This document shows positions 44,385-52,209 of a stretch of DNA of 64,000 bases, in pieces. Made by a program: the position numbers and the translations under genes. Within the stretch, counting starts at the first letter, position 1. Every line of letters begins with the position of its first letter. Source of the stretch: Brevibacterium antiquum CNRZ 918 (lineage in GTDB: Bacteria > Actinomycetota > Actinomycetes > Actinomycetales > Brevibacteriaceae). The notes below the pieces were generated by a model. That model was not told the origin of the DNA and ran no database searches. It saw only the letters and a program-made list of their open reading frames with translations. The DNA is taken from assembly GCF_900169145.1 (NCBI RefSeq), contig NZ_FXZD01000001.1, forward strand, positions 1 through 64,000, given 5' to 3'.

Positions 44385-45599
44385 ATGGTCACAGTCTTCA
44401 AGAATGCCAAGGTCTTCGACGGAACCAGGTTCCTGGCGGGGCTGCGAGATATCGTCGTCGACGGGGGAGTGATCTCCGCGGTCGCCGAGGGCGGACAGGG
44501 CTCACACGATGCCGGCGACACCTACATTGACTGTGCGGGCAAGACGATCATTCCCGGCGTCATCGACTGCCACGTGCATCTGATGAGCACGGGGGCCGGC
44601 AACACCTCATCGTTCCATGATCCGTTCTCGCTGCAGTTCTACAACTCCGTCGACAATATGGCGAAGACGCTCAAGGGCGGTGTGACCACCGTGCGCGACG
44701 CCGGTGGCACAGACCTCGGCGCGAAGGTTGCCGTCGAGACGGGAATCGTCCGTGGGCCTCGTCTGTCGATCGCGGTGAACATCATGTCCCAGACGGGTGG
44801 GCATGGTGACTTCCACCTGGTTTCGGGTGCCGAATCACCGTTCCTCGCCCCGCATCCGGGACGGCCCTCGGGTGTTGCCGACGGACTCGAGGGCGTGCAG
44901 CGCAAGACCCGTGAACTGCTGCGAGCCGGAGCCGATCACATCAAGATCTGCTCGACAGGTGGAGTGCTCTCGCCGCGTGACGATCCCCGGCACTCTCAGT
45001 TCACCGAGGCGGAGATCGCCGTCATCGTCGCCGAGGCGGCCGCCCAAGGCGCGCACGTCATGTCCCATGCGCAGGGCGCACCAGGAATCAAGAACGCGGT
45101 CCGAGCAGGAGTGCGTTCGATCGAGCACGGCATCTACCTCGACGACGAAGCCATCGACCTGATGCTCGACAACAACACCTTCCTGGTCCCGACCTTGCAG
45201 GCGCCGCAGGCAGTGATCAAGGCCGCCGAGGCAGGTTCGGCTCTGCCCCAGGCCGTGGTCGACAAGGCATACTCGGTGGTCGAGGCGCACTATGCGTCGA
45301 TCTCGAAGGCCCATGAAGCGGGGGTCCGAATCGCTATGGGCACCGATGCTGGTGTCGGCCCCCACGGTGAGAACCTTGAAGAGATCAGCCTCCTCGCCGG
45401 GGTCGGCCTCTCCACCACCGAAGCGCTGGCGGCCGGAACGTCCGTCGCGGCCGAACTGCTGGGCCACGATAACGTCGGCCGGATCGATGAGGGGGCGCTC
45501 GCCGACCTCGTGGTCATCGACGGTGACCTCAGCACCGAAGACGTCAGAGGGATCGAGTCCCGAGTAAGTTCAGTGCACCTGGGCGGCGAACTCGTCTGA
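44385..45599 (+). CDS. Metal-dependent amidohydrolase (imidazolonepropionase/prolidase-like)
   Basis: A 404-residue amidohydrolase-superfamily enzyme. Metal-binding HVH is in IDCHVHLMS near residue 60, a carboxylated-Lys candidate in HIKICSTGG, further His in SHAQG and EHGIYLDD, and the final Asp in MGTDAGVGPHG. This motif set fits the group that includes Sgx9260-type dipeptidases and related cytosolic hydrolases. Substrate is unknown. The start ATG 44385 has GGAG seven bases upstream; earlier in-frame starts lack one. It is a single-gene unit followed by a strong hairpin. Confidence 0.85.
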   Translation: MVTVFKNAKVFDGTRFLAGLRDIVVDGGVISAVAEGGQGSHDAGDTYIDCAGKTIIPGVIDCHVHLMSTGAGNTSSFHDPFSLQFYNSVDNMAKTLKGGVTTVRDAGGTDLGAKVAVETGIVRGPRLSIAVNIMSQTGGHGDFHLVSGAESPFLAPHPGRPSGVADGLEGVQRKTRELLRAGADHIKICSTGGVLSPRDDPRHSQFTEAEIAVIVAEAAAQGAHVMSHAQGAPGIKNAVRAGVRSIEHGIYLDDEAIDLMLDNNTFLVPTLQAPQAVIKAAEAGSALPQAVVDKAYSVVEAHYASISKAHEAGVRIAMGTDAGVGPHGENLEEISLLAGVGLSTTEALAAGTSVAAELLGHDNVGRIDEGALADLVVIDGDLSTEDVRGIESRVSSVHLGGELV

Positions 45600-45637
45600 A
45601 GCGACTGACCGGACGCCTGTGCATGAGAACGTGAGAA

Positions 45638-45674
45638 TACGCCAGGTGAGGGCAGACTAACCTCACCTGGCGTA
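45638..45674. terminator. Terminator hairpin after the amidohydrolase gene
   Basis: Perfect 14-bp inverted repeat (45638-45651 and 45661-45674) with a 9-base loop. No T-run. The stem size equals that at 31942-31978, including loop length. Confidence 0.65.
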
Positions 45675-45761
45675 CAATCGTGGCGTGAGCAATCGAAACC
45701 TTCCGTGCAGTGCCAGTGCCAACAGCAGAGGCATAGCCAGAGGCAGGGGCGATGATTCGCG

Positions 45762-46262
45762 ATGAACCCCTTGAACTGGTCGTTTCCCATTGCCGTCACG
45801 TGGCTCATTCTGTTCGGCATCATTCTGGCCCGCGCGGGCGGAACCTTCCTCCTGGGGCGATTGGCGCGCAGGGGCATTCGAAGGATCGAACGCATCAACA
45901 CGATCATGTCCGGCCCGAAGTACTGGAAGGCTGAGGCGATGATCGAGCGTTTCGGCGCACCAGTGATCGCCGTGAGCTTCCTCATGATCGGGGTGCAGAC
46001 CGTGCTCAACCTGGCTGCTGGAACCAGCGGCATGAGCTACCGTCGCTATCTTCCGGCTCTATTTGTCGGCGGGTCGCTGTGGGCCCTGATCTATTCGACG
46101 GTCGGACTCATCGGTTTCAAGGCCCTGACAACCGCCTACCAAGCCGAGCCTGGGCTGACGATCGGACTGGGCGCCTGTTTCGTCTTTGCCATCGCCGGGC
46201 TGTTCATCGGGTTGAAGAAGAAGGACGAGCGGACCGAGCCCGCCGCCCACGGCACGGCGTGA
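45762..46262 (+). CDS. Small DedA/VTT-like membrane protein
   Basis: A 166-residue protein with about four hydrophobic segments. The central pattern IERFGAPVIAVSFLMIGVQT followed by LAAGTSGMSYRRYLPALFVGG resembles the DedA core, in which an RF-x-P-x-R stretch precedes an AG-x2-M-x4-F loop; the key Arg residues of that stretch are absent. DedA proteins act as lipid scramblases or in proton-gradient homeostasis. The start is ATG 45762 with a GGCGATGATTCG leader and no strong ribosome binding site. Assignment is moderate; a generic membrane protein remains possible. Confidence 0.65.
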   Translation: MNPLNWSFPIAVTWLILFGIILARAGGTFLLGRLARRGIRRIERINTIMSGPKYWKAEAMIERFGAPVIAVSFLMIGVQTVLNLAAGTSGMSYRRYLPALFVGGSLWALIYSTVGLIGFKALTTAYQAEPGLTIGLGACFVFAIAGLFIGLKKKDERTEPAAHGTA

Positions 46263-46275
46263 CCTGTCCTGTTAT

Positions 46276-46319
46276 GGACAACCTCGGCGTGATCGACTGC
46301 GCCCGGGACAACCTCGGCG
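46276..46319. repeat. Short direct repeat between DedA-like and MFS genes
   Basis: GGACAACCTCGGCG occurs at 46276-46289 and 46306-46319, a 30-base period, filling the gap between two convergent genes. It may be a remnant of a duplicated gene end; no function is apparent. Confidence 0.5.
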
Positions 46320-46322
46320 GAG

Positions 46323-47786
46323 TCAGTCGCGTGGACGCGCGGTGAGATCTTCCGTCATGTCCTCCAGCTCGATTCCCTTCGTCTCGGGCACCTTCCACCA
46401 GACGAAGAAGAACGAGAGTATCGCGAAGAAGGCGTAGAAGCCGTAGGCGAAGGTCAGGCTGATATCGGAGAAGATCGGGAACGTCGTCGAGATGGCGAAG
46501 TTCGCGATCCACTGGGCCGCAGCAGCCACAGCCAGGGCACCGGCACGGATCCGGTTGGGGAACATCTCGCCCAGCAGCACCCACACCAGAGGGCCCCATG
46601 TGGTGCCGAACCCGACGACGAACACATTCGCTGAGATCAGCGCGATGATCGACCACGGCGCATCCAACTGGGCGCTGGTGGTGCCATCGGAAGCGGTGGC
46701 GAGTTCCGCGAACGAGAATGACACCGCCATCATCGCCAGTGAGATTCCCATCAGGAATGAACCGGCCAGCAGCATCTTCCGACGCCCGACCTTGTCGACG
46801 AGAAGAATCGCCACGATTGTCACGACGATGTTCGTCACAGAAGTGATGACCGAAGTGAGAAGAGCACTTGATTCGTCGAATCCGACCGACTTCCACAACG
46901 TCGTCGAATAGTAGAAGATGACGTTGATTCCGACGAACTGCTGGAAGACAGACAGCAGGACTCCGATCCAGACGATCGGCTTGAGGCCGAACCGTTTGCC
47001 GATGAGGTCTCTGAAGGACTCTTTGTCTTCCCGTCGGATCGAGTCGCCGATCCGTTCGATGAGGGAATCGGTGTCGGTGACCCCGGTGAAGTCACGCAGG
47101 ACTCGCGTGGCCTCATCCTCTCTGCCGCGGGCCACCAGGAACCGTGGGGATTCCGGAAGGCCGAGTGCCATGAGTCCGTAGACCAGAGCGGGCAGCGTTT
47201 CGATCATGAACATCCAGCGCCAGGTCTCGATTCCGAACCACAGCACATCGGCGGCCCCGCCGGACAGTGACGCCAACAGCGCATTCGACAGCAGTGCCGC
47301 AAAGATTCCGGTCACGATCGCCAACTGCTGCAGCGACCCGAGGCGACCGCGCACCCGGGCGGGGGACACCTCGGCGATGTAGGCAGGAGCGATGACGGAA
47401 GCGGCACCTACGCCGAGTCCGCCGACCATGCGCCAGATGATGAGATCCGTGACGCCGAAGGCCAGGCCCGAACCGATGGCAGAGACGAAGAACAGAGCCG
47501 CGGCGACGACCATGACGGGGAGTCTGCCGTAGCGATTGGCCAGAGTGCCGGCGAACCAGGCTCCGAGTGCGCACGCCAGCAGTGCCGAGGAGACTGCGAA
47601 GCCCTTCAGGCCAGCACTGAGGGCGAACTCCTCTGCCAAGGCATCGACGGCGCCGTTGATGACAGCCGTGTCGAAGCCGAAGAGGAACCCGCCCAGCGCG
47701 GCGGCCAGTGAGATTCCGACGATACGGGAGTTCACCCGTTCTCGACCGTGCAGTCTGCCATCGGGGGATGGGTCGTTCTGAGGCAC
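46323..47786 (-). CDS. MFS sugar porter family transporter
   Basis: A 487-residue 12-segment carrier of the sugar porter family, importing a sugar or polyol with protons. Family blocks are GFLFGFDTAVINGA (first segment), NRYGRLPVM, PAYIAEVSPARVRGRLGSLQQ, PESPRFLV, QQFVGINVIFYYS and VPETKGIELE at the end. I choose GTG 47786 because AGGAGGAG lies just upstream; the frame extends further without a good start. The neighbours give no clue to the sugar. It is transcribed toward the DedA-like gene. Confidence 0.9.
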   Translation of the reverse strand: MPQNDPSPDGRLHGRERVNSRIVGISLAAALGGFLFGFDTAVINGAVDALAEEFALSAGLKGFAVSSALLACALGAWFAGTLANRYGRLPVMVVAAALFFVSAIGSGLAFGVTDLIIWRMVGGLGVGAASVIAPAYIAEVSPARVRGRLGSLQQLAIVTGIFAALLSNALLASLSGGAADVLWFGIETWRWMFMIETLPALVYGLMALGLPESPRFLVARGREDEATRVLRDFTGVTDTDSLIERIGDSIRREDKESFRDLIGKRFGLKPIVWIGVLLSVFQQFVGINVIFYYSTTLWKSVGFDESSALLTSVITSVTNIVVTIVAILLVDKVGRRKMLLAGSFLMGISLAMMAVSFSFAELATASDGTTSAQLDAPWSIIALISANVFVVGFGTTWGPLVWVLLGEMFPNRIRAGALAVAAAAQWIANFAISTTFPIFSDISLTFAYGFYAFFAILSFFFVWWKVPETKGIELEDMTEDLTARPRD

Positions 47787-48008
47787 GTGGGTCTCCTCCT
47801 GAGGATGTCCTTGGGCACACGGTGCGAATGTGACGTCGTTGAACGCCACCCCAGGGTATTCCACTGACAAGCTGCTGCGCACGCGACTGTGCGAGAAATG
47901 GGCCGGGCCACTGCAGGGATCGGACCGATTGTCAGTAGAGTAGGGCCACGCCGTCGTCGACGAGCTGGGTGGAAATCGTCGTCACCATCATGAGAAAGGG
48001 ACCGCCGG

Positions 48009-49439
48009 ATGGCTGTTGCCTGGTGGAGTATCCTCCCGTTCGTTCTGCTCTTGGCCTGCATAGCGGTCTTGCCGCTCATTCCGGCCACCGAGAAGATCTG
48101 GGACCGTAACCTCGTCAAGCTCACCGTGGCCCTCGTGCTCGGTGTTCCCATCGCCGTGTGGTTCGTTCTCGGCGGAGCCGGTTCCGTTGTCTCCCATGCC
48201 TTGGTGGAATACTTCCAGTTCATCGTCCTGGTCGGCAGCCTGTTCGTCGCCTCGGGTGGAATCTTCCTCATCGGCGATATCAAAGCAACGCCGAAGAACA
48301 ACACGATCTTTTTGGCGATCGGTGCAGCGCTGGCATCGTTCATCGGCACTACCGGGGCGGCGATGCTCCTCATCCGGCCGATCCTCAACACCAACCAGGA
48401 CCGCAGACACCGGACCCACACCGTCGTCTACACGATCTTCATTGTGGCCAACTGCGGTGGACTCTTGACCCCGCTGGGCGATCCGCCGCTGTTCCTCGGA
48501 ATGCTGCGCGGGGTCCCCTTCGAATGGACCTTCGGATTGTGGCCCTACTGGCTGTTCGTCAATACACTGCTCCTGATCAGCTTCTATGGACTGGATCGCA
48601 AGATGTACGCGAAGGAGCCCGCCGAGGCGCTGGAGACGGATGCGAAGCACGTCACCAAACTCGGGCTGCGCGGGGCGAGTGGACTCGCCTTCCTTGCCGT
48701 CATCATCATCGCCGTCGCGTTCATCCCCTCGATCGACATGCATGCGGTCGAATCCGGGCATGCGAGCCTGCCCCAGTACGTTCCCTGGCGTGAGGTCGTG
48801 ATGCTCACCGCAGCATTCGCATCGTTCCTCTTCGGAGATCATGGTGCCCGCTTCAACCTCAACAAATTCACGTGGACCCCGATTCTGGAAGTCGGGGCAC
48901 TGTTCATCGGCATCTTCCTCACGATGATGCCCGCACTGGCCTACCTCGGTCAGATCGCGCACCGGATACCGCTCAATGAGATCTCTCTGTTCGTATTCAC
49001 CGGTGGCCTCTCCTCGGTGCTCGACAATGCTCCGACATATGTGACCTTCTTCGAAATGGCTGCTCAGGTGCCGGGGGAGCCACGGGTTGCCGGGGTGGCA
49101 GAGACTCTGTTGATCGCGCTGTCCCTGGGCGCGGTCATGGGCGGGGCGATCACCTACATCGGCAATGGGCCGAATTTCATGGTGAAGGCCGTTGCGGACT
49201 CGGCGGACGTGGAGATGCCCAGTTTCGGTGGCTACGTCGGTTGGTCGATGACTCACCTTCTCCCGGTCCTGGCTGCCATGGTGCTGCTGTTCATGGCGGA
49301 TGGCGGCTGGTGGAAGCTGCTCGGCGTGCTGCTGACTCTGCTTGTGCTCGGCCGAGCCGGACTGAATATGGAAGCAGGCAGACTTGAGGCGGAGAAGAAG
49401 ACAGGCTCGAACGACCGCACGAACGAGCCTGGCGAATGA
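48009..49439 (+). CDS. NhaD/ArsB-type ion transporter (sodium:proton antiporter-like)
   Basis: A 476-residue polytopic protein of the ion transporter superfamily, with about 11 to 12 hydrophobic segments. Two inverted-repeat-like re-entrant blocks are recognisable: GTTGAAMLLIRPIL followed by NCGGLLTPLGDPPLF in the first half, and GGLSSVLDNAPTYVTFFEMA with GAVMGGAITYIGNGPNFMV in the second. These fit NhaD-type Na+/H+ antiporters, although citrate or arsenite carriers share the fold. The start ATG 48009 has AAAGGGA upstream. A long reading frame on the opposite strand is its shadow. A role in salt or alkali tolerance would fit the betaine locus, as inference. Confidence 0.82.
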   Translation: MAVAWWSILPFVLLLACIAVLPLIPATEKIWDRNLVKLTVALVLGVPIAVWFVLGGAGSVVSHALVEYFQFIVLVGSLFVASGGIFLIGDIKATPKNNTIFLAIGAALASFIGTTGAAMLLIRPILNTNQDRRHRTHTVVYTIFIVANCGGLLTPLGDPPLFLGMLRGVPFEWTFGLWPYWLFVNTLLLISFYGLDRKMYAKEPAEALETDAKHVTKLGLRGASGLAFLAVIIIAVAFIPSIDMHAVESGHASLPQYVPWREVVMLTAAFASFLFGDHGARFNLNKFTWTPILEVGALFIGIFLTMMPALAYLGQIAHRIPLNEISLFVFTGGLSSVLDNAPTYVTFFEMAAQVPGEPRVAGVAETLLIALSLGAVMGGAITYIGNGPNFMVKAVADSADVEMPSFGGYVGWSMTHLLPVLAAMVLLFMADGGWWKLLGVLLTLLVLGRAGLNMEAGRLEAEKKTGSNDRTNEPGE

Positions 49440-49467
49440 GTCTTCGGCTTCTTCGATGCCGTTGTGA

Positions 49468-50043
49468 ATGTGGCACGGAGTGGATGTGGCACAGAACAGC
49501 GCGGACACGAGGACCCACCTGGCTCTGATTGCGGTGGTGTCTTTCAGTGTTATCGTGTCAGCCCGCTGGGTGATCGGAGCCGCGGCCCCGCGCAGCAGCT
49601 GCCTGGGAACGGTTGCCGAAGATGACGCCGTGGCTGGCGTCAGCGAGCCTTCAGCCGCGGCGCGAACCGGTGTGAAACGTCCGATTCTGTTTGCATCGCT
49701 GCCTTTGGTCGTTGTCGCAATCTGCGGAACGGCGGTCGAGGACATCGCACATAAACTGGTCGCGGCGACCCTTGTTCCAGGGGCACTCAGAGCTGCTGCC
49801 CATATTCCGGCTGTGTGGAGGGCCGGAGGCGTGACGCTGGTCGGAATCATCGCCAGCTTCGACATATTGTGCTGGGGCCTGAGGGCCTGGCACCGCGGGC
49901 CACGGCAGGACGGTGCCAAACAGGGAATCAACGATGTCGACAGACATACGCCGCACGATGACGCGAGACACCAACGTAAAAACCGGAACGATGACGTGAG
50001 GCATGAGTGGGTCAGAAATGAGAAATGTGCCGCGACATCGTAG
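49468..50043 (+). CDS. Doubtful small membrane protein
   Basis: An open frame of 191 codons with three hydrophobic stretches (LALIAVVSFSVIVSA, ILFASLPLVVVAICG, GVTLVGIIASFDILCWG) and a basic, His- and Asp-rich tail. Codon use is less GC3-biased than neighbouring genes and I recognise no domain. A GTG at 49486 is an alternative start. The region may be non-coding or a decayed gene; it fills the otherwise empty 630 bases between the antiporter and the tRNA. Confidence 0.22.
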   Translation: MWHGVDVAQNSADTRTHLALIAVVSFSVIVSARWVIGAAAPRSSCLGTVAEDDAVAGVSEPSAAARTGVKRPILFASLPLVVVAICGTAVEDIAHKLVAATLVPGALRAAAHIPAVWRAGGVTLVGIIASFDILCWGLRAWHRGPRQDGAKQGINDVDRHTPHDDARHQRKNRNDDVRHEWVRNEKCAATS

Positions 50044-50069
50044 GAACGATGTCGCGACACATCACACGG

Positions 50070-50143
50070 TCGGGCTAGCGGGATTTGAACCCACGACCTC
50101 TTCACCCCCAGTGAAGCGCGCTACCAAGCTGCGCTATAGCCCG
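50070..50143 (-). tRNA. tRNA-Pro (GGG anticodon)
   Basis: On the - strand a complete 74-base cloverleaf is visible. The acceptor stem is CGGGCTA/TAGCCCG, and the D arm carries AGCTTGGTA. The anticodon arm CTTCA-CTGGGGG-TGAAG has anticodon GGG, and the T arm is GTGGG-TTCAAAT-CCCGC. CCA is not encoded. The anticodon reads CCC and CCU proline codons. No integrase or attachment-site duplication is seen beside it. Confidence 0.95.
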
Positions 50144-50314
50144 TATCCGTGCTGCTTCGGAAAGCAACGAGACCCAGCCTATAACGATCCTCCGCGAAGT
50201 GCCAAAACTGCGTTTCGTGACCTTGAAAAAACGGGTATCATCCCAGGTAGTCGCGTGAGAGGTGGGTGCGAGCCTGGGCTGGTCCCGAGGATCAGTGACA
50301 TTTCTGTTTCGTGA

Positions 50315-50345
50315 TTGTTATGAAACCACCTCAGGCGGCTATGCT
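50315..50345 (+). promoter_or_regulatory. Candidate promoter of gcvH-FHA-DUF151
   Basis: A -35-like TTGTTA (50315-50320) and a -10-like TATGCT (50340-50345) are 19 bases apart, about 30 bases before the gcvH start. No glycine riboswitch core was recognised. Confidence 0.35.
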
Positions 50346-50375
50346 TGAAGGACCAACAAGCTAAGAGGAGTCGAC

Positions 50376-50780
50376 ATGGCGAACCTGGATTATCCAGTGT
50401 CCTTGCGATACTCGCGCGACCATGAATGGGTCGAGACCACGGACAATAGTGCAGTTGTCCGTGTGGGTATCACTGATTTTGCCCAGGAACAGCTGGGTGA
50501 CGTCGTTTATGTCGATCTTCCTGATGTCGGCGATAAGACCACTGCTGGAGAATCCTGTGGCGAGGTTGAGAGCACGAAGAGCGTGTCCGATCTCATCGCA
50601 CCCGTGTCCGGTTCGATCACGGAAGTCAACGGGGGGCTCGATGACGCTCCTGAGGCTGTGAATACCTCACCGTTCCAGGACGGCTGGATGTATCTCGTCG
50701 AACTCAGTGATCCCGAGCAGGTTGGTGCGCTGTTGGACAGTGAACAGTACCAAGAGTTCATTCAGAGCGAGGAGGCGTAA
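50376..50780 (+). CDS. gcvH: Glycine cleavage system H protein
   Basis: The lipoyl carrier that shuttles the aminomethyl group among the P, T and L proteins; it also serves as a lipoate relay. The lipoylated Lys68 sits in EVESTKSVSD, and VVYVDLPDVGD and PFQDGWMYLVEL complete the family pattern. At 134 residues it is full length. The start is ATG 50376 with AGAGGAG upstream. The other gcv genes are not nearby. The next gene overlaps by one base (TAATG), the same gcvH-FHA order as in mycobacteria. Confidence 0.95.
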   Translation: MANLDYPVSLRYSRDHEWVETTDNSAVVRVGITDFAQEQLGDVVYVDLPDVGDKTTAGESCGEVESTKSVSDLIAPVSGSITEVNGGLDDAPEAVNTSPFQDGWMYLVELSDPEQVGALLDSEQYQEFIQSEEA

Positions 50781-51703
50781 TGTCGCAGAATAACGATCAA
50801 GGTCGTCCCAACCCCTCGCAGTCCTGGTACGACAACGGCCAGGTGCCGCAGTCGAAGAAGTTTCCGTTCGGTGCCGGCAATGGTGACGAGGGTACGGGCC
50901 CGGAGACACGCCACAACCCGCAGGTTGACCCTGACGGTCAGACCAGCGGCGGCAGCCAAGGCAACGGCCAGGGGAGCTATGCGCCACCACAGCCGCAGGG
51001 CGGACCAGTTCCGCAGGAGACACCTCCCCACGGCCAGCAGCCGGTGAACAACGGGCCGCAGGCGCCGCAGTACGGCAGTGCTCCACAGCAGAACAGCGCT
51101 CAGCAATCCGGAGAAGGCCAATACTCTGCCCCGCATAACCGGGGGCAAGAGGGCCAGTACGACAACGGTCAGCAGGGCCAGCCGCCTCAGTATCAGCAGG
51201 ATCAGGGCCAGTACCCGCCTCAGGACAATCAGCCGCAGTACGGCAATCAGAGCCAGGATCCGCACAACGGAAATGGTCAGGGACAGCAGTACCGTAACGA
51301 CGGGCCGGTCTCCAACGATTCCGGCAGCCAGCAGTTCCAAGGGATTCTGGATCCGCATACCGGCGAGATCCACCCAGTGCCTGATCTTGAAGGTCTGCAG
51401 GAGACAGATGCGCTTCTCGTTGTCGTCTCGGGCCCGGACTCGGGTTCGCAGATTCTGCTCGACACGGATGTGGTGACTGTGGGGCGCAGCCCGAACGCTG
51501 ACATCTTCCTTGACGATGTCACAGTGTCGCGCAAGCATGCTGAATTCATTCGCACCCCGAGTGGATTCACGCTTCGCGACACTGGTTCGCTCAACGGAAC
51601 CTATGTGGGCCGTCAGCTGATCGATTCCATTGAACTGCAGAACGGAGCCGATGTGCAGATCGGCAAGTTCCGGATGATTTTCCAGCAGCGTCCGCGCTCC
51701 TGA
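50780..51703 (+). CDS. GarA/OdhI-like FHA-domain protein with Gln/Gly/Asn-rich N-terminus
   Basis: The C-terminal FHA domain (about residues 205-305) has GRS at 235-237, SRKHAEF and SLNGTYV, all phosphothreonine-binding signatures. It closely resembles GarA, the regulator of 2-oxoglutarate dehydrogenase and glutamate enzymes in mycobacteria. Instead of GarA's short N-terminus with the ETTS phospho-motif, residues 1-190 are low complexity (Gln, Gly, Pro, Asn, Tyr), for example QQGQPPQYQQDQGQYPPQ. An ETDA sequence precedes the FHA domain and might be phosphorylated. Start ATG 50780 overlaps the gcvH stop (TAATG). The gene order gcvH-FHA-DUF151 supports orthology to the GarA locus, but the MerR gene usual there is absent. 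Confidence 0.85.
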   Translation: MSQNNDQGRPNPSQSWYDNGQVPQSKKFPFGAGNGDEGTGPETRHNPQVDPDGQTSGGSQGNGQGSYAPPQPQGGPVPQETPPHGQQPVNNGPQAPQYGSAPQQNSAQQSGEGQYSAPHNRGQEGQYDNGQQGQPPQYQQDQGQYPPQDNQPQYGNQSQDPHNGNGQGQQYRNDGPVSNDSGSQQFQGILDPHTGEIHPVPDLEGLQETDALLVVVSGPDSGSQILLDTDVVTVGRSPNADIFLDDVTVSRKHAEFIRTPSGFTLRDTGSLNGTYVGRQLIDSIELQNGADVQIGKFRMIFQQRPRS

Positions 51704-51713
51704 CCGGGGGATA

Positions 51714-52199
51714 ATGTCAAACGTCGAAGTTGAGGTTGTTGGTGTTCGCATCGAGATGCCGGCCAACCAGCCGATCCTTTTGCTCAAAGCAACTGAGCCT
51801 GCCTACTATCTGCCCATCTGGGTGGGCGCCATCGAGGCGAATGCGCTCTCGATTGCGCAACGGGGTCTGACCCCGCCGCGACCGATGGCCCACGCGCTGC
51901 TGCTCGACACCCTCGAAGCATATGAAGCGTCATTGGCCGATGTCACGATCACCGGCCGCGATGGGCAGGTATTCCTGGCCGAACTTCATACGAACGATGG
52001 AAAGTCGATCTCGGCCCGCCCCTCCGACGCGGTGACCCTTGCCCTCACGGCCCAGTGCCCCGTCTACGTCGACTCCGAACTTCTCGAAGAGGCCGGAATC
52101 GAAGCACCCGCGGCTGACGAAGAGGAAGTGGCCCAGTTCCGGGACTTCCTCGACAACGTCTCGGCCGAGGACTTCGAAACCGGCACCGAAACATCATGA
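51714..52199 (+). CDS. DUF151 bifunctional nuclease-family protein
   Basis: A 161-residue single-domain protein. The N-terminal EVVGVRIEMPANQPILLLKA and the block WVGAIEANALSIAQRG are the DUF151 fingerprint, and ISARPSDAVTLAL is the third. Plant and bacterial members were reported to have DNase and RNase activity, but the role in bacteria is not settled. The C-terminal 35 residues are acidic. It starts at ATG 51714, ten bases after the FHA gene, so co-transcription is likely. Confidence 0.85.
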   Translation: MSNVEVEVVGVRIEMPANQPILLLKATEPAYYLPIWVGAIEANALSIAQRGLTPPRPMAHALLLDTLEAYEASLADVTITGRDGQVFLAELHTNDGKSISARPSDAVTLALTAQCPVYVDSELLEEAGIEAPAADEEEVAQFRDFLDNVSAEDFETGTETS

Positions 52200-52209
52200 A
52201 AGAACGATT

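Noticed and set aside
47988-50105. 705-codon open frame on the - strand
   Set aside because: It runs opposite the antiporter gene and through the tRNA, is rich in charged residues without domains, and is a GC-rich shadow.
50070-50143. tRNA-Pro as an integration site of a mobile element
   Set aside because: No duplicated 3' tRNA segment and no integrase gene are visible on either side.
50144-50375. Glycine riboswitch upstream of gcvH
   Set aside because: I could not find the conserved glycine aptamer cores; the region has only a small CCCAGG/CCTGGG stem.
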